Part shown: positions 37,396-51,391 of the stretch, one piece after another
Layout: the number at the start of each line of letters is the position of its first letter
How positions within the stretch are numbered: the stretch's first letter is position 1
Position numbers and translations under genes: made by a program
Notes under the pieces: model-generated
Told to the model about the DNA's origin: nothing
What the model saw: the letters and a program-made list of their open reading frames with translations, nothing else
The model's database searches: none
Assembly: GCA_001414345.1 (NCBI GenBank)
Contig: LLCB01000172.1
Span: 56,497-120,496, forward strand
Length of the DNA: 64,000 nucleotides
Source: Hymenoscyphus infarciens
Lineage: Eukaryota > Ascomycota > Leotiomycetes > Helotiales > Helotiaceae
Reading direction: 5' to 3'

Positions 37396-39245
37396 ATGTT
37401 GTCCTACCGCAGCTTCGGTTTGACGGATTTCTTGTTGACCTTCTGGGTCACGGTGGCCTGCGGCACAGATATGACACTTTTTGGCTATGTATGCAACTTT
37501 TCCCTTTATCCCCCCTTTTGAACTCCTAATCTTAGTGGTCGGCAGCAAGTTTTATCTTTACTCACTGCTCCCGGCTCCCGAGTCAACGAGAAGAAAATAT
37601 GCTAATTCGTTGCAGGACCAAGGTGTATTCGGCAAGTAGTCACCTCAATTTTTTTTCTTTTTTTCAATAGCTGACAGAAGCGTGTAGGTGGTGTCATTGT
37701 CACCGATGATTTCCTGGTATTCGGGGCAATGCTAATAATATTGCAATCGTCACGTCAATCTACAACATCGGTTGCTTTCTTGGTGCGATAGTTGCCATGT
37801 GGCTTGGAGACAAACTGGGTCGCAAAAAGATAATTCTCATTGGCACAACGATTATGATGCTTGTAAGTTGTTCGTTCTGAATGAATTACTAGCTCTAACA
37901 CAAACAGGGCGCTATTTTACAAATCGCAGCTTCTTCATTTAGCCTTTTGATGGCAGGCCGGATAATAGCAGGAATTGGAAATGGCATGAATACCTCCACG
38001 GCCCCGGTCTGGCAATCGGAAACCTCCAAAGCTTCTATGAGAGGAGAACTTGTTGTCATCGAGATGATTCTAAATGTTGCCGGTTTCTCGCTTTCCAATT
38101 GGATTACTTAAAAGGTTCGCGGAGGCTTGTCCTGGCGTTTTCCTCTTGCTTTTCAGCTGGTTTTCATCTTTGTTCTGTACGCGACTGTTCCTTGGCTTCC
38201 GGAATCACCACGTTGGCTCATTGCAAATGGCTATATTGATAAAGCTCGACAAATTATTGCTGCTCTCGAGGGTCTCGATAGTGACGACCCAGCGATTACT
38301 AAAGAGGTCAAAGCTAGTTCAGATGCTCTACACCACGAAGCCAAAAATTCAATTTCTTGGTGGGATCTTCTTCGCGGCAGAACTGGAAATCAGAAAGGAA
38401 CATCGACAATCCGCCGATTGCTACTGGGTGTAGGCACGCAGGTCATGCAGCAGCTTTCTGGAATCAATGTAGATTCTTACTACCTCCCAACCGTTCTCAT
38501 CGAATCGGTCAAATTGCCGACGGACACAGCCCGTCTGATCGCTGGAGTCAATTCGGTCTCATATTTGTGCTTTTCCTGTTTTGCCATCTACTTTATTGAA
38601 AAATTAGGAAGGAGGAACTTGATGATTTACGCCGCCGCTGGTCAGGCATTCTGTTACGTTTTCATTACCGTTCTCATTCGGTACACTCAACTCCCTGGTT
38701 ATGCGCATCAGGAACAGGTTGGAGCGGCCTCGGTCGCCTTTTTCCTCTTGTACTACCTCTTTTTCGGCATTGGTTGGCAAGGAGTTCCATGGCTTTACCC
38801 TACAGAAATAAACTCGAGTTCTATGAGAACGAAAGGTGCTGCGCTAGGCACCGCTGCAAATTGGCTTTGCAGTTTCATGGTGGTAGAAATCACGCCCATA
38901 GGAATCCAAGCCTTGGAGTGGAGGTTCTACATCATCTGGATGGTGTTCAATGCTAGCTTCGTTCCCATCATCTATCTCTTCTACCCCGAAACGTCGGATC
39001 GTAAACTCGAGGATATGGATCGTTATTTCAGAGAGAATCACGACATTTTTGTTTTTAGGTCTAAGGATGCCATTTCTGTCAAGAGACCCTTTGCATATGG
39101 CGAGACAGAGCTATACGAGAATGGTTCTTGGAGGTTGTCTGATGAGAGTGAAGATTCTTGGTCCTCTCTGGATAGCAAGCAGAGTGGGAGTGGGAAGCCG
39201 ATTTTTGCTCATAGTGAGAACCGTAATGGGAGTTCGTCATGCTAA
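37396..39245 (+). pseudogene. MFS sugar transporter pseudogene
   Basis: Sugar-porter family (PF00083) gene with at least two lesions. Exon 1 is 37396-37488; exon 2 begins at 37616 and ends at 37637 before a GC-AG intron; exon 3 starts at 37687 with GGVIVTDDFL. Between that motif and GNANNIAIVTSIYNIGCF (from about 37726) the frame shifts. A further intron starts at 37864. After GFSLSNWIT an in-frame TAA (38109-38111) stands where homologs continue with about 11 residues to WRFPLAFQ; about three codons appear deleted. From 38127 to 39245 the frame is open and keeps PESPRWL, GVGTQVMQQLSGIN, FIEKLGRRN, WLYPTEI and PETSDRKLEDMD. Twelve helices would be expected. Sequencing error cannot explain both lesions easily, but should be excluded. 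It lies beside the 12-kb RIP block. Confidence 0.8.
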
Positions 39246-40095
39246 ATGTTTAGTTGTGAAATTTAACTTTTTGGGGAGCATTGCATCGGAGTTTGGGGTT
39301 ACACTTGTTTAATTAGTATGTTAGCGTTTTGTTATAATGAGTCAATGGTCATCACACCCGTGCCTTTGTGCTAAGATTTGTGTCGAGCCAGGTAACTCGA
39401 CTTTACCATCAGGTTGTTGTGGAACGATCATTGAATATAAAATAGCTTTGTGTAAGCGCTTCGGGTCATTGCTCGCGTGATTTGATTTTATGTTGGATGT
39501 GCGTGACAGATCTTGCTTAGAAAATAAAGAAAGTCGGATTCCTGATTCTCCAATTACTCGCCTGGTTTTGCTCTAGAGCGATAAAATATATGACTGTACG
39601 TAGAGCAAAGAGCGAGGAATCCGGCATGTAAAGATTCAAGCTTGCGGTAGACAACAAAAGCGGTTGTGAATAGCTTTCGTTGTTCTAACTTTTTTTGAAA
39701 TATTAATTTAGAAAGCATTTACCCAGAAGTTTGGAAAAGTCGACTTCAGTTGTCCTAAATAGCTAGATTAATCACTTTGAATTTTGCTATGCAGTTGGAA
39801 CATCGAGAAGAACTGTCGCTGCCGCCTTCCACCTGGAGCGATAATCAGAACTGCAGGTGAGGAAAGCTTATCAGAACAAGCATCACAGCGGTTTATCTGC
39901 TATCGATCCACCTTTCAGTCAAAAAGTCCAGTTCCATTCATTATTTACTAAAAACCCCACTAAGGGATTGTGATCCGTCTAAATTCCAAGCTCACCCCAT
40001 TCCAATCTCTCAACCAAGTCCATCCCGTTCCACAAATTCCATTATTCCATCGAGTTTTGACAAGACGCTGCAGCAAAGGAGGCCGAACGAAGCCT
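39246..40095. other. Intergenic region
   Basis: 850 bp of normal composition separating the transporter pseudogene and the minus-strand precursor gene (tail-to-tail). No coding or structural signal recognised. Confidence 0.4.
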
Positions 40096-40820
40096 CTACT
40101 TTGCAACCTCGGCCGCGGCCTCACGTTTGTACTGTCCATAATTTGCATATGAAGAAGGGGGAGTATCAGGGTAATCGCCGTAATCAAGATACATAGTTAG
40201 CTTTGAGGTTTATTATTGAAGTCAAGGAAAACTTACCACCGTATGTACCATATGATTCGACTTGGGGAGCTGGAGCTGGTTCAGGGGCAGCAGCTGGGGC
40301 AGCGCTTTCCTCTCTTTTATATGAACCGTAATCCCCGTAAGCCCCGTAAGCTCCATATTCTGTCCCGTGAGTTAGTTACTTCTTTAAGAAAATGCGTTGG
40401 GAAATTGTGTGAAACAGTCCAAGACAACTACAAGTATTAACCGAGAAGGTTTAGAAGAATTGAGAGACTGAATTTTCAATTGTTCTAAGTCTTCTAGAAC
40501 AATAACCGGTGTTTGAGTATTGACAAACCCTCGTAAAAAGCAAGTGTTTCTGTAAATGACTGGGCTAGGAAACTTTTTGCTTACCAGTTACTGGCGTGGG
40601 CGTAGGTGTTGGAGTCGGTTCAACGGGCGGGTATGCACCGTAATCAACAGAAATAGTTAGCTTCGAGGTTTATTATTGATGCCACAGAAAACTTACCACC
40701 ATATGTACCATATGATTCGACCTGAGGAGCCGGAGCTGGCGCAGCTGGCTCAGACTGAGCAACTGGAGCAGCAAGTCCGACGCTGACGCATGCTAACAGA
40801 ACGATTTGCTGGATACGCAT
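40096..40820 (-). CDS. Secreted Tyr/Gly-rich Kex2-processed peptide precursor (candidate RiPP precursor)
   Basis: Minus strand. Start at 40820 gives a clear signal peptide (MRIQQIVLLACVSVGLAAP). Best model: exons 40697-40820, 40585-40638, 40237-40359 and 40096-40178, 127 aa. Two repeat units share APAPQVESYGTYGG followed by A/D-Y-P. Each leads to a Tyr/Gly segment ending in a dibasic site: DYGSY-KR (residues 74-75) then EES, and NYGQY-KR (118-119) then EAAAEVAK and stop. KR followed by Glu-Ala/Glu-Glu is the usual Kex2 plus dipeptidyl-aminopeptidase pattern. Introns 1 and 3 are both 58 nt, near-identical, with GTAAGT donors and GCTAAC branch sites, but end ACG instead of AG; splicing there joins both repeats in phase. 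Without splicing the product stops after 58 residues. A divergent UstYa gene starts 1.88 kb away. Product chemistry is inferred, not shown. Confidence 0.6.
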
Positions 40821-42699
40821 GATGAAGATGCTTTCTGTGAGATTCAAAGTGGAGAGAGATGAGATCAAAAGTGATGGTGAAGGAGATGTTTGAGTAGAAG
40901 GTGGTAGGACAGATGGTGGTGATGATGATGAGAAAAAAGAAGGAGAATGCTTCAGACTATATAGAAGAAGTTTATGAGCAATGAGGTATACCTTGACTTG
41001 GGAATATTATTTTAGGTACCGGCATCCGAAGCGATCGACATGATACGAGAGAAAGCCATGTCCCTTGGAACCAAGAATGAGCACGCAAGTTTGACAACTC
41101 GCTGCCTCATCCTCAGCCACGTTTGCTTTCTCTTTGATGATCTCAGAAAGCCCGGCCCAAAATACACCACTTGTGTGACCAGTGACGAGAAGATTGAAGG
41201 ACAAGCTTTGGGAGCAAACCTAGCTTTCCCCGCTTTTCCGGTCTTCCTTTTCGGAAAACCGTTCAAACCCAATTATGCCAGGTGGAAATCACAGGAAATA
41301 TTGAAAAGGCAGGTGCATAATGCAATAGGCCAGCCCGTAAGGAATCTGATTTGGTAAAGGTCGCATCCGCTTCAACAGCTGTCATCCCCGGCTGTGCATT
41401 GACCATAACTCTTAAAGCTTTCCTCGTGTCTGCACTTATGGTTTCTGCTGAGTTACTGAGTAGCTGCACATAACTTGGCATCTCGGTGGACAGTTGATAT
41501 TATATTCTTACCCGGAGAACCGGCGACGGAATAATGTATGGGTACGAGTACTCGTAGGGAGCGCATTTTACAGGACCAGCCCCGCCATGTAAGCTATACG
41601 ATCACGAATATTATTCATCACCCGCATGCGGGGAGTCAATTGGTAGCTTTCTGCTCATTGGGCACATTGGGGCTCTTCTAAACCGGGGCTGGGGGCTGGA
41701 AAGTAAGTCTGAGACTCTGAGTGAGATATCATATCCCAGATATGTTTCCATATGCTGTACGAGTAGAGGTACTTTGGTGGAGACTGAATTTGTAGGTGTT
41801 CTTTAGTCTTTACACTGAACTTTCCGGGCCCTTCAGCACCAGCATGAGAATTGAATGCCACTCCACTCCTCGCCGCTGGCCCTACAGCAACCAACCGACT
41901 CGGACCCTGCAACACGGTAATTCCTTCAACGCAATCCCAACTCATCTAAACCTCATTCTCACGCCATCGTCAAATGATATCAATCAAGGTGCAATCAACC
42001 CCTAAACAAGCAGAAATACATGGGTCCAAGCAGGAGGCCCGAATCAGCAAAGAGTTACTGGACTCTTCACGGATGTCGGTCGCTGCAATTCGCATTCAAT
42101 ACTCGTTCGTAATCACGAAATCTACGTACTGAGTCTACTGACCACGCTTCTCCGCAGCTACCACATCATATGATCGTTGATCTTCAAGTTGACGCTCGTA
42201 TTCCTGTCGGTGTGCTACAACATCATGTACCCCGCTGGTTGACAAATTTTGGTGCAGTTTAACGTCTTTTCCGGCTTCGTTCGTTCAGAACTCGGCTCCC
42301 CGTCAGCTGACGGTGGATTCCCTCGTATTAAAGCTTTCTCGAGAGTCGCTAAGCAAACAAGTTGGCCATATGCAGAGACTTGGCTGCGGATCCAGCCCTA
42401 TTCCTTCGTGTTCCTTGCTGCCGGTACAAGATACGACCAGCCTTATCATGGCCTTCCGCATCATGGATGAGGGCATCGTTCCCGGAAAAATGAACCCATC
42501 GCGGCTTACCTTGTGTCACTACCTATTGCTATTCTTGGTAAAACGTTTACGTGTACCGGTCGATTGACAAGGGTTTGAGTGACGCCTTTTTGAAGTGTCA
42601 CAATTCCGTCCGGTTTATCTTCAATTATCGAAGCTCTTCTACAACCCAAGCACAATCGAAGTTCATTTCTTCGAGTCAAAGTTCAGCATTCCATTTACA
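40821..42699. promoter_or_regulatory. Divergent region between precursor and UstYa genes
   Basis: 1.9 kb. No supported gene. A minus-strand open frame at 41263-41481 has a protein-like look (RKALRVMVNAQPGMTAVEAD) but no identifiable family and no exons that join to it; it may be a relic. The precursor leader near 40870-40940 carries GATGGTGGTGATGATGATGA. Shared regulation of the two flanking genes would have to act here. Confidence 0.4.
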
Positions 42700-43647
42700 A
42701 TGTACACTCCTCTCCAAGACCAGAGTGAAAGCTCTCAGTCATCCGCAGATGATCAAGATCAACTACTCGAGAAAGAATCTCATGACTTTTCTGCCCCATT
42801 TAGACCAAGCTCCAAAGCTCGTTTTGTTATTCCGATCTTAGTTACGATAGCAACTACACTCTCTGCATTTGTATTGGGGACTTGGTTTGGAAGCCAGAAA
42901 TTTTCTCCAACAAATCGAGAGTACCTGGAGCACATCCAGAAATATTGTATGTGGCTCCCCCAAATTTCCAAACCGGAAACTAATCATGAATAGCGCCAAT
43001 CTTAAAAGAGGTCGACACATCGTTACACACTGTACTATTCAATGGTTCTTTCATGAAGGAGAATGAGTTCCGGAAAGACGCTGGACCAGAAGTAGATGCT
43101 GCTTGGGAATCGATTGGGGTCAACTGTAAGTGTTCCTTCCTCCTCCCATTCTCTAGCATTTTTGACAATGTCTCTAGACAGAAGCATCGCCGTCCCCGTC
43201 AGCGAAGCTGCTGCTTCGGGATTGGATCACACCAAAGTACAAATTAATCCCAGATATGGGGGAGGGTTCCCTGCCAACATCGAAGGACTTCATCATCTCC
43301 ACTGCCTAAACCTTCTACGCCAATCTCTCTATTTCAACTATGATTATTATCATGAGAAAGGAGAAGGCGCTTTCAAAAACGAAGACAACATTGTCAAATA
43401 TCATGTCACACACTGTCTGGATATCATCCGCCAGCAGTTGATGTGCCAGCCCGATACTGGAGTATTCGGGCAAATTTGGTGGAATCCCAAAGCACCAAAA
43501 GCTTTCGTGGACTTTAATACTGAGCACAAGTGCAAAAACTACGAGGCTATCCGACAATGGGCCGAGGAAAGACAGATCCCTGAAAAGGTTGAAAGTGATT
43601 TCTTACAGCACCCAGAAAGCGAAGATATCTACGAAGCCATTCCTTGA
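42700..43647 (+). CDS. UstYa family (DUF3328, PF11807) oxidase-like protein
   Basis: Three exons: 42700-42946, 42994-43125 and 43178-43647; 282 aa, usual for the family. A short cytosolic N-terminus is followed by one transmembrane helix (FVIPILVTIATTLSAFVLG, about residues 48-66) and a lumenal domain. The family's diagnostic motifs are intact: HHLHC at 165-169 (HxxHC) and HC at 205-206 followed by IIRQQLMC. UstYa proteins act in fungal RiPP pathways, where they catalyse oxidative side-chain cyclisation of core peptides, often at Tyr, in secretory compartments. The motifs and the GGGFPANIEGLHHLHC context give confident family placement; the substrate is inferred from the divergent Tyr-rich precursor. 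DUF3328 genes are numerous in fungi and also occur in other pathways, so adjacency alone is not proof. Confidence 0.92.
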
Positions 43648-46187
<2,540 letters not shown>

Positions 46188-46700
46188 CGGAACTGTTGGT
46201 ATGGAAGTATGCCAACTCACTAAGGAAGCAGAGATGGTATAATATCCACAATTGGCGTTTACTCAATCTCAATTAAATAGTAACTATCAATGTTCCACGT
46301 ACTTGACTAAATGTGTTTCGAACAATGGATTTAATTATGCGAGCAGCTGAGGAGAACCGACCTCCATTACTTCTCTTTGGCTTCCTGGAATGATCGAAGG
46401 TATTATTATCCACCAGTTCAACAGTTCTGGGAATACTTAAACTCATTCTCCTAGATAATTCCCAAAAAAAAAAATGAATAAATCGTGGTTGGCCTAGCCA
46501 TCGGGAACAACTGAAATAATTCTCTGAGATGAACTAAGAGAATGAAGCGTTGTTATCCCATCTGTCTCAAGCAATTGTAACTTCGTTTACCTTAGTCAGC
46601 TGAACTACCTCAATTTATCAATGAGGGGAACTCTCACCGCTTCTCTCTCATCACAATACTTTTATGACGTAACACAACACTTTGTGTAACATACTCAAGC
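46188..46700. other. Intergenic region
   Basis: 510 bp holding the GH30 3' flank and the promoter of the next gene. No distinctive element seen. Confidence 0.4.
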
Positions 46701-47650
46701 ATGGAAAGTCTAGAAGCGAAAGCACTGCGACAATTTGATGCCCTCGTTGAAAGAGGTAGTGCGTTGTGGGAGGAAAACACCCCACGCTTGGTCAGCGCTA
46801 AACCATTTAACGTGAGTATGAATTTCCAAAGAAGCTCAACAGATGGCTGAACATTCCCCCAGTTTCAATTCCGCATCTCGCCAAGCTGGAAGACCAAACC
46901 CATACTCAAACCCAACGATCCAGGTCGTACCCGAGACCGCGGCGCTTTCGAGGATGATGACCCAGATTTCTTCCTTGAACACGTCAGTCCTTCACATACG
47001 CTGATACTCAACAAATTTTGTGTTGTGAGACCACAATATGTACTTCATACCACCAAATATGAACATCAGTTCGACAAGCTCTCCGCCTCGGATCTCTCGG
47101 CTGCTTGGAGCGTGCTGTCACGATTGGAAAGTGAGAATATAGTTATTTTCAACTGCGGGGTTGATGCTGGCGCTTCTCAGGGTCATAAGCATCTACAGAT
47201 TTTACCCCGTCCGGCGAGGGAGGAATTTGAGCTGTTTCCTGATTCATTGGGGATTGATGAAGGCAAGTCAGCTTCTTCTTGATGAGTAAAAATCCCAAGA
47301 TGCAGCCAGTCTAACAAAACCTAGAATCGCCCACCGTGTCAGGCATTCCCTTTGTACACGCCGTAAAGAAGTTACCTTCCCAACCAACTACCCCTGAGCT
47401 GGTCGACCTCTATGAGCAGTTGATGGTTTCTGCCCATATCAAAGACAATCCAGCACATAATGTGATTTTGACTCCAGACTGGCTTCTGGTAATTCCACGA
47501 GCATGTGCAAGACATGGAAACCTTGCTGCTAATGCAGCCTCCATGGTCGGCATGGTGTGGGTAACTAAGGAAGAAGATCTTCAAGATTGGCTTGATCAAG
47601 GTCCAATGGAAGTTTTATGTAGATTCGGGATCAAGAAGGATAAAACATGA
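46701..47650 (+). CDS. Diadenosine tetraphosphate phosphorylase (ATP adenylyltransferase)
   Basis: Three exons: 46701-46811, 46863-47262 and 47325-47650; 278 aa, a little shorter than yeast Apa1/Apa2. It cleaves Ap4A with phosphate to ADP and ATP. The catalytic HIT-like motif is HKHLQILPRP, preceded by NKFCVVRPQYVLHT; the C-terminal domain contains PAHNVILTPDWLLVIPR and a terminal GMVWV ... VLCRFG stretch typical of the family. The second intron uses a GC donor (GAAG|GCAAGT) with a normal AG acceptor; only that donor preserves the DEESPTVSG junction. No organelle signal is visible, so cytosolic. Confidence 0.93.
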
Positions 47651-48463
47651 GTCCGGAGATGGCTGTTCTAGATTTTAGGAGTCTTCGGAAGTTTTTATAG
47701 AGGGGGGAGCGTTGACAACGAGGGTACATTAGATATAGAAGTCAATCAAGGAAGGAATCCAGCAAGTGAGACGAAATAAGAAAGCAGTTTCGAAAGTAAG
47801 ATGGGAAAGAGAAGTAATAAAAATCCCTTCAATCAACAACGCATTTCATTCTGTCTGCCGCTTTACACTAAAACGGGCACTTGACTGATGAATGTTTTGA
47901 GGACTATTGGTAGGTAACCTATCAATAGCACCGAATACAACTGACAGGTTACTTGCAAATAGCGTAGTTTTTGTTCTACTTGCAGTTTACCTCAAGATGG
48001 AAATAAAGGGGGACATAATACAGGTAGATTGATTCTTGTTATTCTAACTTTAAAGGAGCAATTGGAGTCATTGCCTGCAACACTTCCAAAACAATTTCAA
48101 TGATTACCCCAAAATATATGGGATAATTAAATCAATTGTTTTAGGAATTTAGAACAATGATGGCCATTTACTGCCATCTTTGTTTTCCATCCCGAGATTC
48201 CCCACAAACAATATGCCGTGAACTCTGCATTTGTCCAACAGGGCAGCTATTTGGTAATATGCATCTTGGGAGGCACTGGGTAGGGTCTGGGAAGGCGTGG
48301 GAGATTTGTAGGTAGCCCCATTTTATGTTTCCAAAACCCCAGTATCCGAGGAACTGAATATCCATTGTATAAAGCCACCGTACTCCCCGGAAGGGAGAGG
48401 AGATCCCCAACTCCCACATCTTGTCCCAGATTCCATCTTGTATCCCATGAAAGGTCACAACCT
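47651..48463. other. Convergent intergenic region
   Basis: About 810 bp between two genes that end toward each other. Contains their 3' flanks; no further gene recognised. Confidence 0.4.
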
Positions 48464-49062
48464 TCATTCTTCCTTCCCCGCACCATCCTGCCCCGCAAGC
48501 TTCTCCTCCTCCAACTTTTTATATTTTCTCCTCGTCTTTTTCGTTGCACTACTCTTCCTCTTCTGCTTCACAGCCGTCTTAATAGCACTGCGACTCTGGT
48601 CTCCCTTCTCAATATCTTCCAGGCGATCTGCCAACATCTGGCGGGCAAGCTTTCGATTCTGGGTTCGTGATCGCGTGGCTTGCACTTTGAGTACTATGCC
48701 TGAGGCGGCATGCTTGAGTTGTACTGCTGAGGATGTTTTATTCTATGACATGAACGTTAGCCTCTGGCACCGAGTTACGGGCATTGAGAGAGGGCAAGGG
48801 GGTGGGAAATGGCAATAACAATATAGAGAATAGGATCTAGAGTGAAATGGGAGGATAGACGTACAATTTTCTGCCCTCCAGGCCCAGAGCCATGAAGGAA
48901 AGCTTCTGTGAATTCCTTCTCTGGAGGGGGCTTTGGACGATCGGGCATCTTCTTCGCGCATTTTGGAGGCGTGGTTGTCAAGGCGCGGGTGGCGATTGAT
49001 TTATGTAGCCCTTGTTTAGGGAGAACGATTTTTTTGAAGAGTGAGAAAGCCCATCGCTGCAT
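48464..49062 (-). CDS. Mitochondrial class I release-factor-like protein (MTRFR/Rso55 type)
   Basis: Two exons on the minus strand (48865-49062 and 48464-48742) with a 122-nt intron; 158 aa from the start MQRWAFSLFKKIV, which forms an arginine/lysine-containing amphipathic presequence for mitochondria. The catalytic GGQ lies in GSGPGGQKINKTSSAVQLKH, followed by GIVLKVQATRSRTQNRKLARQML and a long basic C-terminal tail (KQKRKSSATKKTRRKYKK). Such proteins have the peptidyl-tRNA hydrolysis domain but no codon-recognition domain and act in mitochondrial ribosome rescue. The size and basic tail match C12orf65/yeast Rso55 better than ICT1. In-frame upstream Met codons exist (to 49239) but the chosen start gives the best targeting peptide. 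Confidence 0.9.
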
Positions 49063-50826
49063 TGTGCATTTTGCAGACGAGGTCGTCTGTCGAATTGTCA
49101 AGTTGGGTTTGGTGTTGCCTATGGTGGTTTGATCTCTCAAGTTGGCGATAAACCTCGGCTTCTTTGCCCGATAAACGGTAAAAAGTGTCCAGCAAACATT
49201 CGACCTCCTAGAAAGGAAGCCAATGAACCAAATCGGCACTTTAACCTTTCCACGATTTGTATACCAAGGAATTCCCCACTCGAGCAGTTCTTAATCTCAT
49301 TGTGGTCATCTTTCCAGTAAATTTGAGCGACTGAGCATTCTTCCTCAATCCATTACTTCAAATATTCCAAATAAGCGTACCCAAATATTCTCAGACAATA
49401 TAAACTATTATTCGAAAGAGTTAGGAGAATTGAGATATATAATCTCTCGTTTTGCCAAACCTTCTCGGACAATGGTGTCTAGATTGTTCTGAATGATGGT
49501 TAGCAGAGGAAGTTTTCACTGAAGAAATCCCCAGAGGTGTTTGTTGTTGAAAAACACTGGGCTGTTGATGTAAAATTACTGTACATGAAGTTCCATGTTT
49601 CATTAACCTGCAGGCGAGAAGGATTCCAATACTTCTATGCGTTCGTACACTCCTCTACATAGGTATGTTACAAGCAACGTCCCTAGGTAAGCTTACCGTG
49701 TTTTATATGCTGTGTTACTTGGCAATAACGACCTATAACTTCTTTTCAAAAATTAGCTAGGCCTCTTTCTATCATTCAACTACTGCTATATTTTTTTTAA
49801 AATTCTCGAGATGAGTACTCTTAATTTCCACAAAGATTTCTGCGTCTGGGAGTCTAGTCATGGACCTATCCCATTCATGCTCAAGGATGTTGTCTGACGA
49901 ATCGCCTATGTACCTCAATTTCAATAAATTATGACCCCTGTGCGGGCACTGGGTCTAAATCCTATTGTTAAGCAGAAGATAATTGATTATGGGAAAACAT
50001 TCCAAAGATCTCATTCCTGAGCTCTATTTTGTTTGCTGCTTTTGGTACTACTACTCATGTATGCAAGCCTCGCAGTCATCGAGATCTTCTCCAAACGCTT
50101 CTCTTGCGGTTCTGTTTCGATCTTCGTTGCAGCTGATTCATGGTCGGCATGCTACCCAAAATTGGATTTTCTCGAGGAAAAGTCCTGTAAGGACTTTGGT
50201 TTTTGAAAGTACTCAAGTAATTGGCTTGCTAGTTTCAAACTTATGAGGGTATTCAGGGTCCCGGGGAAGCTTTATTTGTACACGTTTGTTGGGCTCTTTA
50301 TTACACGGCAGGGAGGTTGGTAAAGCTTTAGTAGTCTTATGTTGGTGACTGTCCCTGAGCTTTTCGTATGGATTTTGGCTACGAGTGCAACGGCTGCGAC
50401 GTCGAAAGATAAGTTGTGCTGGTGTTGGTTTTGATGAATCGTTGTAAATCGTAAATAGATCTCGTTGTTCCAAGCTGTTAGAATAATAACTGAAAAGATT
50501 GTTCTAGCAAACTTAGGTAAATGTTCGAAATCTTTAAATAATTCAATTGTCTTCCAGGTTGGAAAGTTAAAACAATAAGTTGTAGTGGGGGAAGTCGCGA
50601 TGAAAAGAAGGGTGGCTCTAGTGGAAAAACCTTCCGCCGACATTTTGACAGCGGCCGAGTCCGGACAAGTCGGATGAGATGAGATTAGAATTAAATAGCC
50701 CTCAACCCAACAACAGCTCGGCTCACAATCGTAACTCGACTTTCCAGCTGCTCACTAATACTCGAGAGAAACCAATCTACAACGCTCTCCCAAGATCTGC
50801 CACGAGAAAACACAATAAAAGACAAA
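49063..50826. other. Intergenic region
   Basis: 1.76 kb without a supported gene. Open frames at 49983-50246 and 50272-50643 lack family motifs and do not extend through plausible introns. Confidence 0.4.
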
Positions 50827-51391
50827 ATGCCAATGTTCTCATCCACCTTCCGCTGGCTCCAGCGCAAAAGATATCAGTATGAAGTACGTCCCAAAAGCCC
50901 CTTCTCGTCCACCAAGCAATCGCTTGCAGAAAATCATATGCCAATAATCCTCAAGGTCACATTCTCACTCTACATGTTAACACCAACCGAGAAATTCATC
51001 TTCAGTACGTCCGGTCCCCTCCTGTTCCCATCTTCCCCCTTTCGACCCATCCTCTTCCCCCTCCAGTATCCCATCCACACCTTAACCCTTCACCCTCTCT
51101 GGCTCCCCCGTCTAATTTACACAAACAGATTCCTTCCTCTTCCTCTTCTTCTCAATGATCATCATAGCCGCAACATTATACCTCCCCCAACACGTCGTTT
51201 TCCTCTTCCACCGCGCCTGGTTCTACTACAACGGCGAGGAGGGCGCGAAGCTAGCAGCCAATACTGCGGGAGAAGCAGCGGCGATAACGAGCGGGAATAT
51301 TAGTGAGACGGTGGAGAAGGTTGTTAGGGAGACCATTGCTGCTGTTTCGAGTGGGGTGAGGGCTGTGGGGGAGGGGAAGAGTGAGCTGTGA
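50827..51391 (+). CDS. Serine palmitoyltransferase small subunit
   Basis: Three exons: 50827-50883, 50956-51004 and 51129-51391; 122 aa. The hallmark of the family (PF11779) is clear: YQYEVTFSLYMLTPTEKFIF, an aromatic-rich hairpin with NSFLFLFFSMIIIAATLYL, then PQHVVFLFHRAW. Small subunits bind the SPT catalytic heterodimer in the ER and boost the first step of sphingolipid synthesis. The animal protein ends near the PQH helix; here an extra Ala/Glu-rich tail of about 50 residues follows (EEGAKLAANTAGEAAAI ...), predicted helical. The exon 2 acceptor (CCTCAAG) is chosen because it gives the EVTFSLYM junction. Confidence 0.85.

Noticed and set aside
41263..41481. Possible minus-strand protein fragment
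   Set aside because: Some protein-like composition (RKALRVMVNAQPGMTAVEAD), but I could not place it in a family or join it to other exons; left as an unresolved relic.
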